A stretch of DNA of 64,000 nucleotides from Rhodoblastus sp. 17X3 (GCF_030056575.1 NZ_JASHHX010000006.1:62001-126000); one strand, 5' to 3'. Shown: positions 40,441-51,135, counted from the first letter of the stretch. The notes: generated from the letters alone by a model not told the origin. Program-made: numbers and translations.

Positions 40441-40469
40441 TATGTAGGCCGAGAGGCTGGTCTTGCCAA
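40441..40469 (-). promoter_or_regulatory. Predicted promoter of ftsH
   Basis: On the minus strand TTGGCA (40469-40464), 17 bases, TACATA (40446-40441), about 60 bases before the ftsH ATG. Confidence 0.5.
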
Positions 40470-40502
40470 GTAGCGCAAGGCCTCCCGAAGCGAAGCAAGC
40501 CC

Positions 40503-41549
40503 TTATTCAGTCGGAAGTTCAACGAACGCGCCGGGCCGCGACGGTGTTTCAGCCGCCGCCGTTCCGCGCCGACGCGGCGCCTCGCGGAGCAACGTCAGAA
40601 TTTTCCTCTCATCGACTTTCGCGGCGCATCCGCCCAATGTGGCGCGAAAAGCCGAGCCTTTCCTTAACGCGGCTTGCAGTTTCAGCGCGAAAAGCTCCAG
40701 CCGCTCCAGCCGCGACGGCGGCCCGCCGGCCGCCTGTTCGATGGCGAGCGCAAGAAAACGCTCGAGCGCCGCCAGCGGCGCGTCCTCGGCCTGCTGGAGA
40801 TCATAAACATCACTTTCCGGCATTTTTGTGCGCCGGAACAATTCTTCCGCCGCGTGGTCGAGCGCCTGGTCCGCCTTGCGCGACCGTTCGGCAAGCTTTC
40901 CCAGCCGTTCCGGCGTCAGGCCAAGCGCATGGAGGGCGGGCGCGGCGGCGCGCCAGCGGGCGCGGTCGAAAGCGGGATTGGCGTTGGCGGGGTCGGTGAA
41001 AAAATCCTGACCCCGGGCGCGGCACAAGTCGATCAGCGCCTGTTTCGGAGCGTCCAGCAACGGACGGAGCAGGCGGCCCTGGGGAAAAACCTGCTCGCGC
41101 GCCATGCCCGCGAGTCCGGCGAGGCCGCTGCCGCGCGCCAGACGGATGAGAATGGTCTCCCATTGATCGTCGGCGTGATGCGCCGTGACGACGGCCTTGG
41201 CGCCGATTGCGCGGGCGTGAGCGAAAAGCAGGGCGTAACGGGCCTCGCGGGCGCGCTCCTGCAGGCCGCTCGCCGGCTTGTCGCCGCGCCAGACCAGAGT
41301 TTCATGGGGCAGGCCCAATGCGCTGGCCCATCGCCCGACCTGCGCGGCCTCCGCGCCGGCATCGGGGCGCAGACCGTGATCGACGGTGGCGACATGGAGG
41401 GGAAAGGAGCCGCCCGCGTCGCGCCAGCGCGCGGCGAGATGCATCAGGGCCAGAGAATCCGGCCCGCCGGAGACCGCCAGAACCAGGCCGGACAGGGCTT
41501 CGAAACCGGCGAACAGCCGGGAGGGGTCGAGTTCGTCGCCGAGGCTCAG
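40503..41549 (-). CDS. tilS: tRNA(Ile)-lysidine synthase, probable CTG start
   Basis: TilS converts C34 to lysidine in tRNA-Ile(CAU), so that AUA is read as Ile. The P-loop [40 protein letters not shown] and [21 protein letters not shown] are all present. The first in-frame ATG (41444) lies after the P-loop and cannot be the start. No in-frame ATG, GTG or TTG was found between it and the cpoB stop. CTG at 41549 forms a CTGA overlap with the cpoB TGA and has AAGG 7 bases before it, so it is proposed as start (348 residues). A base error near the start is the alternative. Confidence 0.85.
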   Translation of the reverse strand: MSLGDELDPSRLFAGFEALSGLVLAVSGGPDSLALMHLAARWRDAGGSFPLHVATVDHGLRPDAGAEAAQVGRWASALGLPHETLVWRGDKPASGLQERAREARYALLFAHARAIGAKAVVTAHHADDQWETILIRLARGSGLAGLAGMAREQVFPQGRLLRPLLDAPKQALIDLCRARGQDFFTDPANANPAFDRARWRAAAPALHALGLTPERLGKLAERSRKADQALDHAAEELFRRTKMPESDVYDLQQAEDAPLAALERFLALAIEQAAGGPPSRLERLELFALKLQAALRKGSAFRATLGGCAAKVDERKILTLLREAPRRRGTAAAETPSRPGAFVELPTE

Positions 41550-42757
41550 CAGGAGGCCTTTTTCGCTTCGCGTTCGGCCGCGAGTTTCTGGGCGGTCGCG
41601 GCGTTGGGATATTTGCGCGGCACTTCCGAGAAGAAGGCGCAGGCCTGCTCCTTGGCGCCAAGCGCGTTCAGCGAGACGCCGAGCTTGACCATGGCGTCCG
41701 GCGCAACCGGGCTTTTCGAGAAATCGGTTGCGATCTTCAGGAATTGCTCGGCCGCTTCGCGATGGCGATTCTGGTAATAAAAGCTCTCGCCGAGGTGATA
41801 GATCGCCGGCGCGATCAGGCGATTGTGCGGATTTTTCTGCACGAAGGCCGAAAAGGCGCGCTGTGCGGCGTCGTAATGCTGCGATTTGAGCTGTTCGGCG
41901 GCGGACTCATATTCCAGCTTGACCGGATCGGCCGACGCGCCCGGCGCCAGCGCCGCGCCATTGGGGGCGGGCGCGCTGGGCGCAAGAGTTGCGACCGAGG
42001 CGGGCGCGGCGCCCGACTCGGACGCCGCTGAGGAGCGAAGGCCTGGCGGGGTCAGGTCCAGCGGGCCGGTCGCCGCGGCGGCGGCGCGGGACTCGCTGGC
42101 GCGGACCTGCGGCTTGCTGGCGGATTCGGGCGAGCCGAGGGCCAGCGGGGCGCCGGGCGCGTCGGGGCGCGCGGAGGGATCGAAGGCGTCGTGCTTGCGG
42201 CCGTCCGGGCTAACCGTGACCGGCTCGGCGACGGGCGCCGCCGCGACTGCGGCGGGCGCTTCCTGCGCATCAATCACCGGGGAAATGTCGGCGACGGACG
42301 GCGCGGGCGCGGCGGCGTTGAGGCCGTCGGGAAGGTCGGAGCGGCGCTGCGGCGTCGTGGCGGCGGCGGGCCTCGCCGCCGGCGTCGTCGGCTTTGCGGC
42401 GCCGGGGATGGCCGCGCCGCCTCCCGCGCCATCCTGGAAGCGCGCGTCGACATCCAGTTGGAACTTGCGCAGCTGGTCTTCCATCCTCTTGACCTGGAAC
42501 TGCAATTGCTCGACCTGCCCGTTCAGCGACCGGACCTGGCTTTCCAGACGGTCGATGCGCAGGATCGACGACGTGTCGGCGCCTGGCGCGCTCTCTGCGG
42601 GTTGCTCGCGGGCGGCGGGACGATCAAAAAACTGAGCCCGGGCCGCGCCCGGCCCTGCGACGAGAGCCGTGGCGGCGACGGCGGTGAAAAGGGTTTTGCG
42701 CAATCCGCTAAAGCACGATCCGGTAACAGAAAGCACGCCCGGCGACAGAATTGCCAT
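41546..42757 (-). CDS. cpoB: Cell division coordinator CpoB (YbgF)
   Basis: A 403-residue periplasmic partner of the Tol-Pal system that links outer-membrane constriction with peptidoglycan synthesis. A signal peptide (ending AARA) is followed by a coiled coil (IDRLESQVRSLNGQVEQL, to about residue 105), a long Ala/Pro-rich linker and a C-terminal TPR domain (EYESAAEQLKSQHYDAAQRA, HNRLIAPAIYHLGESFYYQ, APDAMVKLGVSLNALG). It is longer than E. coli CpoB because of the linker. It overlaps tilS. Confidence 0.94.
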   Translation of the reverse strand: MAILSPGVLSVTGSCFSGLRKTLFTAVAATALVAGPGAARAQFFDRPAAREQPAESAPGADTSSILRIDRLESQVRSLNGQVEQLQFQVKRMEDQLRKFQLDVDARFQDGAGGGAAIPGAAKPTTPAARPAAATTPQRRSDLPDGLNAAAPAPSVADISPVIDAQEAPAAVAAAPVAEPVTVSPDGRKHDAFDPSARPDAPGAPLALGSPESASKPQVRASESRAAAAATGPLDLTPPGLRSSAASESGAAPASVATLAPSAPAPNGAALAPGASADPVKLEYESAAEQLKSQHYDAAQRAFSAFVQKNPHNRLIAPAIYHLGESFYYQNRHREAAEQFLKIATDFSKSPVAPDAMVKLGVSLNALGAKEQACAFFSEVPRKYPNAATAQKLAAEREAKKASC

Positions 42758-42858
42758 GGTTTCTCCAAGCCTCGGCGGGAATCAAACGAAGTCTGACATT
42801 CCTGCCGTAATGATAAGGTGAAAACGTGGCGTCCGGGTTGTTTTCGCGCAACGGACGC

Positions 42859-42890
42859 AAAAAAACTCCGGCGTTGCGGGACGCCGGAGT
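42859..42890 (-). terminator. Intrinsic terminator of pal
   Basis: On the minus strand ACTCCGGCGT (42890-42881) pairs with ACGCCGGAGT (42874-42865), loop 6, followed by seven T. It separates pal from cpoB, so cpoB-tilS may have their own promoter or depend on readthrough. Confidence 0.92.
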
Positions 42891-42915
42891 TTCCAGATTT
42901 CCGCGTCGCTCCGGC

Positions 42916-43440
42916 TCAGCTCTGGCCGCCCTTGAGAATGGTGACGGCGCGGCGGTTCTGCGACCAGCAGGAAATGTCGTCGCAGACCGCGACCGGCCGC
43001 TCCTTGCCATAGGAGATCGTCTTGATGCGCGAGGAGGCGACGCCGCGCGCGACGAGGTAGTTCTTGGCGGCTTCGGCGCGGCGGGCGCCGAGAGCGAAAT
43101 TATATTCGCGGGTGCCGCGCTCGTCGGCGTGGCCTTCGACGGTGAAGGCATAGGTCCCGTAGCGGTTCAGCCAGGTCGCCTGCTTGTCGAGCGTCGCCTG
43201 GGCGGTGGCGCTCAATTCGCTGGAATCACTGTCGAAAAACACGCGGTCGCCGACATTGACGACGAAATCCTGCTGCGAGCCCGGCGTCGCCGAACCGGCG
43301 GCGCCGACGCCGACGCCCGCTCCGCCGCGGCCATCGACGGCGGCCATGTCGGTCGGGTTCTTGGCGCAGGCCCCGAGCGTCAGGGCCGCGGCGAGAACGG
43401 CGGCATATTTGAGGCCTTCCATCGAGGCGAAACTTTTCAT
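42916..43440 (-). CDS. pal: Peptidoglycan-associated lipoprotein Pal
   Basis: A 174-residue outer-membrane lipoprotein that binds peptidoglycan and TolB. ATG at 43440 gives a lipoprotein signal with lipobox LGAC (AAVLAAALTLGAC). A Gly-rich stretch follows, then the OmpA-like domain: VFFDSDSSELSATAQATL, VEGHADERGTREYNFALGARRA and ISYGKERP. Two cysteines (CDDISCW) near the end are common in alphaproteobacterial Pal. It follows tolB after a 390-base gap. Confidence 0.97.
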   Translation of the reverse strand: MKSFASMEGLKYAAVLAAALTLGACAKNPTDMAAVDGRGGAGVGVGAAGSATPGSQQDFVVNVGDRVFFDSDSSELSATAQATLDKQATWLNRYGTYAFTVEGHADERGTREYNFALGARRAEAAKNYLVARGVASSRIKTISYGKERPVAVCDDISCWSQNRRAVTILKGGQS

Positions 43441-43832
43441 CCGGTGCGCTCCTTTGACTGACAACCGGGCTTGCGGCCAAGGCCTGCGCCGCCCGGGCGC
43501 CCTACGCTTTGTCCCCAAAAGCCCGGGGACCAGTTTCAACGCGTTCCCGCGCGGCCGGTTGGCTCGGCGGGTCTTGCCCTCAGTCCTAGCCCCCGAATGT
43601 TAAGCGAAGGTTTTCGTAACCTTGACGAAAGGTTAGAAAATCCGGCGCTTTTGTGACCATTGGCCGCATGGTTAACAAAGCTTTCATGGCCAGAATGGGG
43701 CGCTGCGGGACTTTTAAGTTTGAAACCAAGGGGAGTGAACATGCCCCTTGGCGTCCACGCCCACCGGCGCGGCGGCGGCTGAAGCCGCCGGGCCCGTCAC
43801 CTTTGACAAGTCAAAGGTTGACGCCAATGGAC
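43441..43832. other. Structured gap between tolB and pal
   Basis: No convincing gene. Three inverted repeats occur: CCAAGGGG (43726-43733) with CCCCTTGG (43744-43751); a GGCGGCT/AGCCGCC hairpin near 43770-43790; and CCTTTGAC (43800-43807) with GTCAAAGG (43810-43817). The first is followed on the minus strand by a T-containing stretch and may end tolB transcription. The rest likely holds the pal promoter. Confidence 0.45.
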
Positions 43833-45137
43833 TCAGCCCAGCAAGGGACTCCATGACGGGTCGGAGGCCGAGCCGGGCGTCGGGATGGGGAATTCGGCGC
43901 GGCCAAAGACGTCGGTCATGAACAGTTTCGAGCCCCCGGCCGCCTCACGGAAGAACATCACATAGAGGCCATTGGGCGCCCAGGTCGGACCCTCATTGTG
44001 GAAGCCGTCGGCCAGGATGCGCTCGCCGGATCCGTCCGGCTTCATCACGCCGATGCCGAATTTGCCGCCAGCCTGCCGTGTGAAGGCGATATAGTCGCCC
44101 TTGGGCGACCAGACCGGCGTCGAATAGCGGCCCTCACCGAAGGAAATGCGGGTCGCGCCGCCGCCGCTCGCGCCCATCACATAGACCTGCTGCGTGCCGC
44201 CGCGGTCGGATTCGAAACAGATGCGCGCGCCGTCCGGCGAATAGGACGGCGAGGTGTCGATTGCCGAGGAGTCGGTCAGTCGCGTGGTCGTGCGCGAGCG
44301 CAGGTCCATGCTGTAGAGATTGGCGACGCCATTCTGCTCCAGCGACATCACCACGCGCTGGCCGTCGGGCGAGAAGCGCGGCGAGAAAGTCATGCCGGGG
44401 AAATTGCCGACCACCTCGCGCTGCCCATTGTCGATGTTCAGCAGGAAGACGCGCGGGTCCTCCGCGCCGAAGGACATATAGGTCAGCTCCTGCGCGTTGG
44501 GCGAGAAGCGCGGCGTCACCACTAGGTCGTCGCCGCGCGTGAGATAGCGCAGATTGGCGCCGTCCTGGTCCATGATCGCAAGGCGCTTGCGGCGGTTGTC
44601 GCGCGGGCCGGTCTCGTCCACGAAGGCGACGCGGGTGTCGAAAAAGCCCTTTTCGCCCGTGACCTTGGTGAAGATCGCGTCCGAGACGATATGGGCGACG
44701 CGGCGGGAATTGTTGGGGTCCGTGACATATTGCTGGCCGGCGGCCTGGGTCCCGGCGGCGACGTCCCATAGACGGAATTCGGTCTTCATGCGGCCGTCCG
44801 GGCCGCGTCCGGAGCGCCCCGCGACGACATATTGCGCGTTGAGCGCGCGGAAGGCCGCCATGTCCGGCGCGGCGTCCGGATTGATGGCGGCGCCAGCCGC
44901 GCCCGCGTCCACCGGATTGATGAAGACGGAACGCTTGAAATTATTGACGATGATGGTGGTCATCGCCGGGCCGCTGTCGCCGGCGAAGGGCACGATCGCG
45001 ATATTGACGGGCGTGAAATTGCCGCCGCCGCGCACGTCGAGATAGCGCTCCGCCGAGGAAGCGCGGCCAAACAGGGGGGCGAGGGCGAGGCCGCCGAACA
45101 GGGCGGCGGCGGCGCGGCGGCTGGGTGCGAAGGGCAT
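43833..45137 (-). CDS. tolB: Tol-Pal system beta-propeller protein TolB
   Basis: A 434-residue periplasmic protein that links TolA and Pal during cell division. After a signal peptide (residues 1 to about 28) comes the N-terminal domain ([43 protein letters not shown]), then a six-bladed propeller with repeated units such as [51 protein letters not shown] and [14 protein letters not shown]. It follows tolA with a 55-base gap. Confidence 0.97.
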   Translation of the reverse strand: MPFAPSRRAAAALFGGLALAPLFGRASSAERYLDVRGGGNFTPVNIAIVPFAGDSGPAMTTIIVNNFKRSVFINPVDAGAAGAAINPDAAPDMAAFRALNAQYVVAGRSGRGPDGRMKTEFRLWDVAAGTQAAGQQYVTDPNNSRRVAHIVSDAIFTKVTGEKGFFDTRVAFVDETGPRDNRRKRLAIMDQDGANLRYLTRGDDLVVTPRFSPNAQELTYMSFGAEDPRVFLLNIDNGQREVVGNFPGMTFSPRFSPDGQRVVMSLEQNGVANLYSMDLRSRTTTRLTDSSAIDTSPSYSPDGARICFESDRGGTQQVYVMGASGGGATRISFGEGRYSTPVWSPKGDYIAFTRQAGGKFGIGVMKPDGSGERILADGFHNEGPTWAPNGLYVMFFREAAGGSKLFMTDVFGRAEFPIPTPGSASDPSWSPLLG

Positions 45138-45192
45138 GGGCGGGGTCCTGATCTTTCGCGCTATGGCTTTTTAGTTCCGTGACGTGACGGGA

Positions 45193-46329
45193 TTAGTTCA
45201 AGATTTCGGGGTCGAATCCGACCACCCAGTCCTTCCATTGCTCATAATAGGGCTGGAACTGGGCGGGAATGCGCAGGGGATTGCAGCGCCGCGCCGCGCG
45301 CAGGGCGCTCTCGGCGAGGCCGCGCAGGGCGGGGTCGGACGGCGGGTTGAGCAGCACGGGCTGGGCGGCCAGCGAGCCGTCGGGGCGGTAGGAGACGCGA
45401 ATCCTGGCGATATATTTCTGCCCGCCGGTCAGCGGCAGATAATTCCAGCACTGCTTGTACTGCTCCTGCAAGATGCCGTTGAGCGAATCCGACAGCGAGG
45501 GCGACATTTTCGCCCCGGTCCCGCGCGCCGCGCCGAGCGAAGCCGTGTGGCTCACCTCGCGGCCGGTGGAGAATTTCGCCTCGGGCGCCTGGTTGTTGAG
45601 GAGCTTGGCGACTTCCGAGAGATCGGGCGAGCGATGCGGCTGCGCGCTGTCGTCGCCTGATTTCGGCTTGGGCGCGGGCTTGTCCTTGCTCTCGGCAAGC
45701 AGTTTGGCGACTTCATCGAGCTTCGGCTTCGGCGCAGGCTTTTCGACAGGCTTCTCGACAGCCTTGGTTGGCGGCTGCGGCACGGGCTTCTCGACCGGCT
45801 TGGGCGGCTGCGGAGCTGGCTTCTCAACCGGCTTTTCGGGCGGCTTCGGGCGCGGCGGCGGCTTCACCGGCTCCGCGTCGTCCGGTTCCGGCTCCTCCTT
45901 GGGGTCCGGCGGCGGCGGCGGCGTCTTGGGCGTGGGCGGAGCCGGCGCGGGCGGCGGCGGAGGGGCCGGGCGCTGCGGCGGCGTCGGGGGAGTCGGCGGG
46001 GTCTGGTCGGCCTCGCCGGGGTCGGGCAGGCGCTTCATGGGCGGCGGCGGCGCGGGCGCGTCGCGCTTGGCCTCGGGCGTCGGCGGGGTGGGCTTGGTCT
46101 CGGTGAGGTCGGCAACCTTGTCGGCGCGGGGCTTGGTCGTCTCCTTGGCCGCCTTGTCGCCCTTCATGATCTCGCTGAACTTGTTCTCGGAGATCGTCTC
46201 GACCGGAATCGCCTCCTGCGCGTCGTCGAATTTCTGCTCGCGCGAAAAATGGACGAGCAGAACCGCCAGCAGCCCAAGATGGACCGCCGCCGAGAGCAGA
46301 AATCCCGGTTCGGAGCGCGAGAATCTCAA
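45193..46329 (-). CDS. tolA: TolA-like energy transducer
   Basis: A 378-residue inner-membrane protein that passes proton-motive force from TolQR to TolB-Pal. One N-terminal membrane helix (LLSAAVHLGLLAVLLVHF) is followed by a long Pro/Lys-rich periplasmic arm (about 60-250) with EKPV-type repeats. The C-terminal domain has QYKQCWNYLPLTGGQKYIARIRVSYRPDGSL and ends in ALRAARRCNPLRIP. The arm is proline-rich rather than the Ala/Lys helix of E. coli TolA. It lies between tolR and tolB. Confidence 0.92.
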   Translation of the reverse strand: MRFSRSEPGFLLSAAVHLGLLAVLLVHFSREQKFDDAQEAIPVETISENKFSEIMKGDKAAKETTKPRADKVADLTETKPTPPTPEAKRDAPAPPPPMKRLPDPGEADQTPPTPPTPPQRPAPPPPPAPAPPTPKTPPPPPDPKEEPEPDDAEPVKPPPRPKPPEKPVEKPAPQPPKPVEKPVPQPPTKAVEKPVEKPAPKPKLDEVAKLLAESKDKPAPKPKSGDDSAQPHRSPDLSEVAKLLNNQAPEAKFSTGREVSHTASLGAARGTGAKMSPSLSDSLNGILQEQYKQCWNYLPLTGGQKYIARIRVSYRPDGSLAAQPVLLNPPSDPALRGLAESALRAARRCNPLRIPAQFQPYYEQWKDWVVGFDPEILN

Positions 46330-46356
46330 CGCGAAAGTCCCACTTGGGCCAAGACC

Positions 46357-46803
46357 TTATTTCTTCTCCTGGGTCGTCACCAGGGCGACCTTCTTGAAAC
46401 CCGCCGCCGTGAGGTTGGACATGATTTCAGCGACGCGCCCATAGGTCACGCCCTTGGAGGCGCGGACATAGACGCGTTCGTCCACGCCGTCCTTTGCCTG
46501 CGCCTTGACGCCGGCGACGAGATCGGCGTCGGCGATCTTCTGGTCCATCAGATAGATGTCGCCACGGTCGTCGATGGCGACGGCGATCGGCTTCTTGTCG
46601 ATGTTCAGCTCGCCGGCCTTGGTGGCGGGCAGGTCGATCGGCACGCCCGAGGAGAGCAGCGGCGCCGCGACCATGAAAATGATGAGCAGCACCAGCATGA
46701 CGTCGATGAAGGGCGTCATGTTGATGTCGGCCATGGCGCGATAGCGCGGCACCCCGCGCCGCCGCCGTCCGCCTTTTCCGCCCGATGAGGCCGCCATTCC
46801 CAT
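46357..46803 (-). CDS. tolR: Tol-Pal protein TolR
   Basis: A 148-residue ExbD/TolR-type protein of the Tol motor. The membrane helix carries the proton-path Asp in INMTPFIDVMLVLLIIFMVAAPLL. The periplasmic part contains GVPIDLPATKAGEL and YVRASKGVTYGRVAEIMSNLTAAGF. A basic N-terminus (GGKGGRRRR) lies in the cytoplasm. It is 12 bases from tolQ. Confidence 0.97.
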   Translation of the reverse strand: MGMAASSGGKGGRRRRGVPRYRAMADINMTPFIDVMLVLLIIFMVAAPLLSSGVPIDLPATKAGELNIDKKPIAVAIDDRGDIYLMDQKIADADLVAGVKAQAKDGVDERVYVRASKGVTYGRVAEIMSNLTAAGFKKVALVTTQEKK

Positions 46804-46815
46804 ATTCGCCTCCCG

Positions 46816-47541
<726 letters not shown>

Positions 47542-47723
47542 GAAGGTGGTCCTCGCAAATCCCTGCGGCGCGCGAAAGCTTTGTTGCGCGCGCGAACATC
47601 TGCCGTGCAAATCGGTCATTTCTGCGGCCCGGCGCGGCAAAACCGGCCCGGCGCATTGCTTCGCCAGTTAAGCCCGCGCCATGGTTAACAGCAGGTTACG
47701 ATTGGACGCAACCCTCGCGCAGC

Positions 47724-48131
47724 TCAAGTTTTTCCAAGTTTTTCACGGAACTCGCGCGGCAGGCGGCGCGGCTTGCCATCGGCCAGGGCGGCGATGAGCA
47801 CGCGGGCGGTGAAAAGAATTTCCTCTTCGCGGCGCACAATCTGTTCGAGCTCGATCACGGCGGCGGTGATTTTCGACGGCCGCGTCTCGACGGTCAGAAG
47901 GTCGTCCATGCGTGCGGGACGCAGGAATTCGATTTGCATCCGCGCGACCACGAAAAACAGCGCATCCCCGGTCTCGCCGGAATGGATCGCGCCCTGATGG
48001 AAGCCCAGATCGCGCAGCATTTCGGTGCGGGCGCGCTCGATGAAGCGCAAATAATTGGCGTGATAGACGATGCCGGTGAAATCCGTGTCCTCGAAATAGA
48101 CGCGGATGGAGAAAATGTGGGGGGCGTTCAT
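47724..48131 (-). CDS. ybgC: Tol-Pal-associated acyl-CoA thioesterase YbgC
   Basis: A 135-residue hotdog thioesterase. The motif IRVYFEDTDFTGIVYHANYLRFIERARTE holds the catalytic Asp of the 4HBT family; FLRPARMDDLLTVET follows. YbgC is encoded with tolQRAB across proteobacteria and is thought to act on acyl-CoA or acyl-ACP near the envelope. ATG at 48131 (MNAPHIF) is used. Confidence 0.95.
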   Translation of the reverse strand: MNAPHIFSIRVYFEDTDFTGIVYHANYLRFIERARTEMLRDLGFHQGAIHSGETGDALFFVVARMQIEFLRPARMDDLLTVETRPSKITAAVIELEQIVRREEEILFTARVLIAALADGKPRRLPREFREKLGKT

Positions 48132-48152
48132 CCGATCAATCTTGTCTCGCAA

Positions 48153-48767
48153 TCAGCTTGTCGCCAGCCGCGCCGCCAGCACGAGGAAAAGCGCGCCGGC
48201 CAGGCGGTTGAGGACGATCTGCGCGCGCGGCGAACGGCGCAGCCATAGCCCGATTTTTCCCGCGCCGAAAGAAATTAGCGCGAAAACGATAAAGGCGCAG
48301 AGCTGGAAGATCAGGCCGAGCAGAAAAATCTGGCCAGCCATGCTTCCCTCCGCCGGAGCGACGAATTGCGGCAGGAAGGCGAGAAAAAACAGCGCCACTT
48401 TCGGATTGCTGACATTCATTACGACGCCCCGCCAGAAATAGGCGCCGGGTTTTTCCGCCGTCGCGGCGCTCAAACCTGTCGGCTCGGCGCGGAAGGCTCT
48501 GAAGGCGAGATAAGCGAGATAGGCGGCGCCCGCGATCTTCAAACCTGCGAAGGCTGCCGGCGACGCCGCGAGGAAAGCCGCGACGCCGAGCGCAACCGCC
48601 GTCGTGTGAACCACAAGCCCCGCGCAAAGGCCGAGCGTGGTCATCAGCCCTGCGCGGGCGCCGCGCGAGGCCGCAAGCGCGAGGACGAAAAGATTGTCCG
48701 GCCCCGGCGCCAGGGCCAGCAGAAGCGAGGCGGCGGCGAAGGCGGCGAGCGCGGAGGGCGAAGGCAT
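48153..48767 (-). CDS. LysE/RhtB-family exporter
   Basis: A 204-residue inner-membrane transporter of the LysE superfamily with about six helices. The N-terminal signature is LLALAPGPDNLFVLALAASRGARAGL. KIAGAAYLAYLAFRAFR and MNVSNPKVALFFLAFLPQFV follow. It should export an amino acid or derivative; substrate unknown. It is inserted between ruvB and ybgC on the same strand. Confidence 0.93.
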   Translation of the reverse strand: MPSPSALAAFAAASLLLALAPGPDNLFVLALAASRGARAGLMTTLGLCAGLVVHTTAVALGVAAFLAASPAAFAGLKIAGAAYLAYLAFRAFRAEPTGLSAATAEKPGAYFWRGVVMNVSNPKVALFFLAFLPQFVAPAEGSMAGQIFLLGLIFQLCAFIVFALISFGAGKIGLWLRRSPRAQIVLNRLAGALFLVLAARLATS

Positions 48768-48776
48768 GGCGCGCCG

Positions 48777-49820
48777 TCACGCGTCGTCGCCGAACAGCCC
48801 GGCCTGCGGCGCATTCGCCTGCGCCGGAACGGCCAGCCCAAGATGGCGGAAGGCCAGCGGCGTCAGCATGCGGCCCCGAGGCGTGCGGTTGAGAAATCCC
48901 TGTTGCAGCAGATAGGGTTCGATAATGTCCTCGATGGCGTCGCGCGGCTCGGACAAGGCGGCGGCGATGGTCTCGATGCCGACCGGCCCGCCGCCGAAAT
49001 TCACCGCCACCATGTCGAGATAGCGCCGATCCATCTGGTCGAGGCCGATGGAATCGACGTCGAGCAGTTTCAAGGCCCGGTCCGCCACCTCGCGGGTGAC
49101 GATAGCGTCGCCGTCGACCAAGGCGAAATCGCGCACCCGGCGCAACAGGCGTCCGGCGATGCGCGGCGTGCCGCGCGAGCGGCGCGCGATCTCATTCGCT
49201 CCGTCGTCGCTCATCGGGCAATTCATCACCCGGGCGCCGCGGGAAACAATGCTTTGCAATTCCGCGACATTGTAGAAATTCATCCGGATCGGAATGCCGA
49301 AGCGGTCGCGCAGCGGCGTGGTCAGCAGGCCGGCGCGGGTGGTGGCGCCGACGAGCGTGAAGCGGGCAAGGTCGATCTTGACCGAGCGCGCCGCCGGCCC
49401 CTCGCCGATGATGAGATCGAGCTGGAAATCTTCCATCGCCGGATAGAGGATTTCCTCGACGGCGGGATTGAGCCGGTGGATCTCGTCGATGAACAGCACG
49501 TCGCGCTCTTCCAGATTGGTGAGCTGCGCGGCGAGATCGCCGGCCTTGGCGATGACAGGGCCGGAGGTCGAACGGAAATTGACGCCCAGTTCGCGCGCGA
49601 CGATCTGCGCCAGCGTCGTCTTGCCCAGCCCCGGCGGGCCGACGAAAAGCACATGGTCGAGCGCGTCCTTGCGGGCCTTGGCGGCCTCGATGAACACTTT
49701 CAGATTTTTCCGCGCGGCTTCCTGTCCGGTGAAGTCCAGCAAGGTCTGGGGGCGGATCGAGCTTTCGAGATCGTCCTCGCGCCGTTCCGGCGAAACCATG
49801 CGGCTGGGCGCGGGGGTCAT
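48777..49820 (-). CDS. ruvB: Holliday junction helicase motor RuvB
   Basis: The 347-residue AAA+ ring that drives branch migration with RuvA. It shows [22 protein letters not shown], Walker [16 protein letters not shown], Walker [34 protein letters not shown], and the C-terminal winged-helix block [13 protein letters not shown]. The start overlaps the ruvA stop by four bases. Confidence 0.98.
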   Translation of the reverse strand: MTPAPSRMVSPERREDDLESSIRPQTLLDFTGQEAARKNLKVFIEAAKARKDALDHVLFVGPPGLGKTTLAQIVARELGVNFRSTSGPVIAKAGDLAAQLTNLEERDVLFIDEIHRLNPAVEEILYPAMEDFQLDLIIGEGPAARSVKIDLARFTLVGATTRAGLLTTPLRDRFGIPIRMNFYNVAELQSIVSRGARVMNCPMSDDGANEIARRSRGTPRIAGRLLRRVRDFALVDGDAIVTREVADRALKLLDVDSIGLDQMDRRYLDMVAVNFGGGPVGIETIAAALSEPRDAIEDIIEPYLLQQGFLNRTPRGRMLTPLAFRHLGLAVPAQANAPQAGLFGDDA

Positions 49821-50434
49821 GGCGCCAGTTCCTTCAGGCCGCGCCGGATCAGCGCCGGGGTCTCGGCGGCGTCGCCCAGCGCCTTCAGGCTGGCTGCAAT
49901 GGCGGTCGCGGCCTGCGGGCGGCCATAGCCGAGATTGACGAGCGCCGAAATCGCTTCCTGCGCGGCGGTCGAGCCGACGGGCGCGTCATCGGCGCCGGCG
50001 AGCGCGATCGCGCCTGCATCCACGCCGCCAAAACCGCCGGCCTTGTCCTTCAGCTCCGCGACGATCCGCGCCGCAAGCTTCGGCCCGACGCCGGGCGCGC
50101 GGGCGACGGCGGTCTTGTCCTGCAAGGCGATGGCCGAGGTCAGTTCGGCGGGCGGCAGGATGGAGAGAATGGCCAGCGCGACCTTGGAGCCGACGCCCTG
50201 CACGTTCTGCAGCAGGCGGAACCAGTCGCGCTCGGCGTCGGAGAGAAAGCCGAACAGCCTGATGGCGTCCTCGCGCACCTGGGTCTCGATCGCCAGCACG
50301 GCGACCTCGCCCATGCGCGGCAGTCTTTGCAGGGTCCGCGTCGAACAGGCCACGACATAGCCGACGCCATGCACGTCGAGGATCACGTGATCCTCGTGCA
50401 GCGAATCCACCACGCCTTTGAGTTTGCCGATCAT
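49817..50434 (-). CDS. ruvA: Holliday junction branch migration protein RuvA
   Basis: The 205-residue tetramer that binds four-way junctions and recruits RuvB. The N-terminal OB domain ([26 protein letters not shown]) is followed by two helix-hairpin-helix motifs ([38 protein letters not shown]) and a C-terminal RuvB-binding domain ([19 protein letters not shown]). It is part of ruvC-ruvA-ruvB. Confidence 0.97.
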   Translation of the reverse strand: MIGKLKGVVDSLHEDHVILDVHGVGYVVACSTRTLQRLPRMGEVAVLAIETQVREDAIRLFGFLSDAERDWFRLLQNVQGVGSKVALAILSILPPAELTSAIALQDKTAVARAPGVGPKLAARIVAELKDKAGGFGGVDAGAIALAGADDAPVGSTAAQEAISALVNLGYGRPQAATAIAASLKALGDAAETPALIRRGLKELAP

Positions 50435-50527
50435 TTTCCGCCCGCGCCCGAATCGCGTCGAGGCAGTCTAGCGAAATTTTGCCGTCACGCGAACAAAAGA
50501 AGAATGAGGAGGCGTCGAACCGCTGGA

Positions 50528-51034
50528 TTATGCGCCGAGGGCGGCGGCGCGCTTCTTGGCGCCGCGATGCTGGGCGTGGCAGATGGCGACGGCCAGGGCG
50601 TCCGCCGCGTCGGCGGTGTCCGCGTCGCTGCGCGGCAGCAGCACCTTCACCATCATGGCGATTTGCGCCTTTTCGGCGTGGCCGGCGCCCACGACCGTCT
50701 TTTTCACCAGATTGGCGGCGTATTCATGAACTTCGAGCCCCGCCAGCGCCGGCACGACGAGGGCGATGCCGCGCGCGTGCCCGAGCTTGAGCGTGGATTG
50801 CGGGTCGCGATTGACGAAAGTTTCCTCGACCGCCGCCTCGTCGGGGCGGTGCGCGGCGATGACGGCGGAAAGCCCGTCATGCAGTTCGCGCAGCCGCTCG
50901 GCGAGAGCGTCGCCGGTCCGGGAATGAATGGCGCCGGAGGCGACGTAGGAAAGGCGCGATCCATCGGCCTCGATCACGCCCCAGCCGGTATGGCGCAGGC
51001 CGGGATCGATGCCGAGAATGCGGACCAGAGCCAT
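50528..51034 (-). CDS. ruvC: Holliday junction resolvase RuvC
   Basis: The 168-residue endonuclease that cuts Holliday junctions. The catalytic acids are visible: Asp in [14 protein letters not shown], Glu in [22 protein letters not shown], and the C-terminal [15 protein letters not shown]. It lies 93 bases upstream of ruvA. Confidence 0.97.
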   Translation of the reverse strand: MALVRILGIDPGLRHTGWGVIEADGSRLSYVASGAIHSRTGDALAERLRELHDGLSAVIAAHRPDEAAVEETFVNRDPQSTLKLGHARGIALVVPALAGLEVHEYAANLVKKTVVGAGHAEKAQIAMMVKVLLPRSDADTADAADALAVAICHAQHRGAKKRAAALGA

Positions 51035-51078
51035 ATTATTCCTTCATTGGCGGATCGCGAGGGCCGCCATCCGCAAGG

Positions 51079-51131
51079 CCCTCGCTTAAGCTCGGTGTCG
51101 CATTCGCTGCTGGCGACGCCCGGAGGGCGTT
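51079..51131. repeat. Dispersed intergenic repeat, copy 2
   Basis: Bases 51079-51115 match 6276-6312 at about 30 of 37 positions, sharing CCCTCGC, AGCTCGG and GTCGC. A short hairpin (GACGCCC with GGGCGTT) follows, as a hairpin follows copy 1. It lies between the trcR stop and ruvC start on the minus strand. Confidence 0.55.
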
Positions 51132-51135
51132 GTGG

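Noticed and set aside
43653-43856. Small plus-strand frame between pal and tolB
   Set aside because: Low-complexity Pro/Arg translation, overlaps the tolB end and the hairpins, no ribosome site. Treated as a chance frame.
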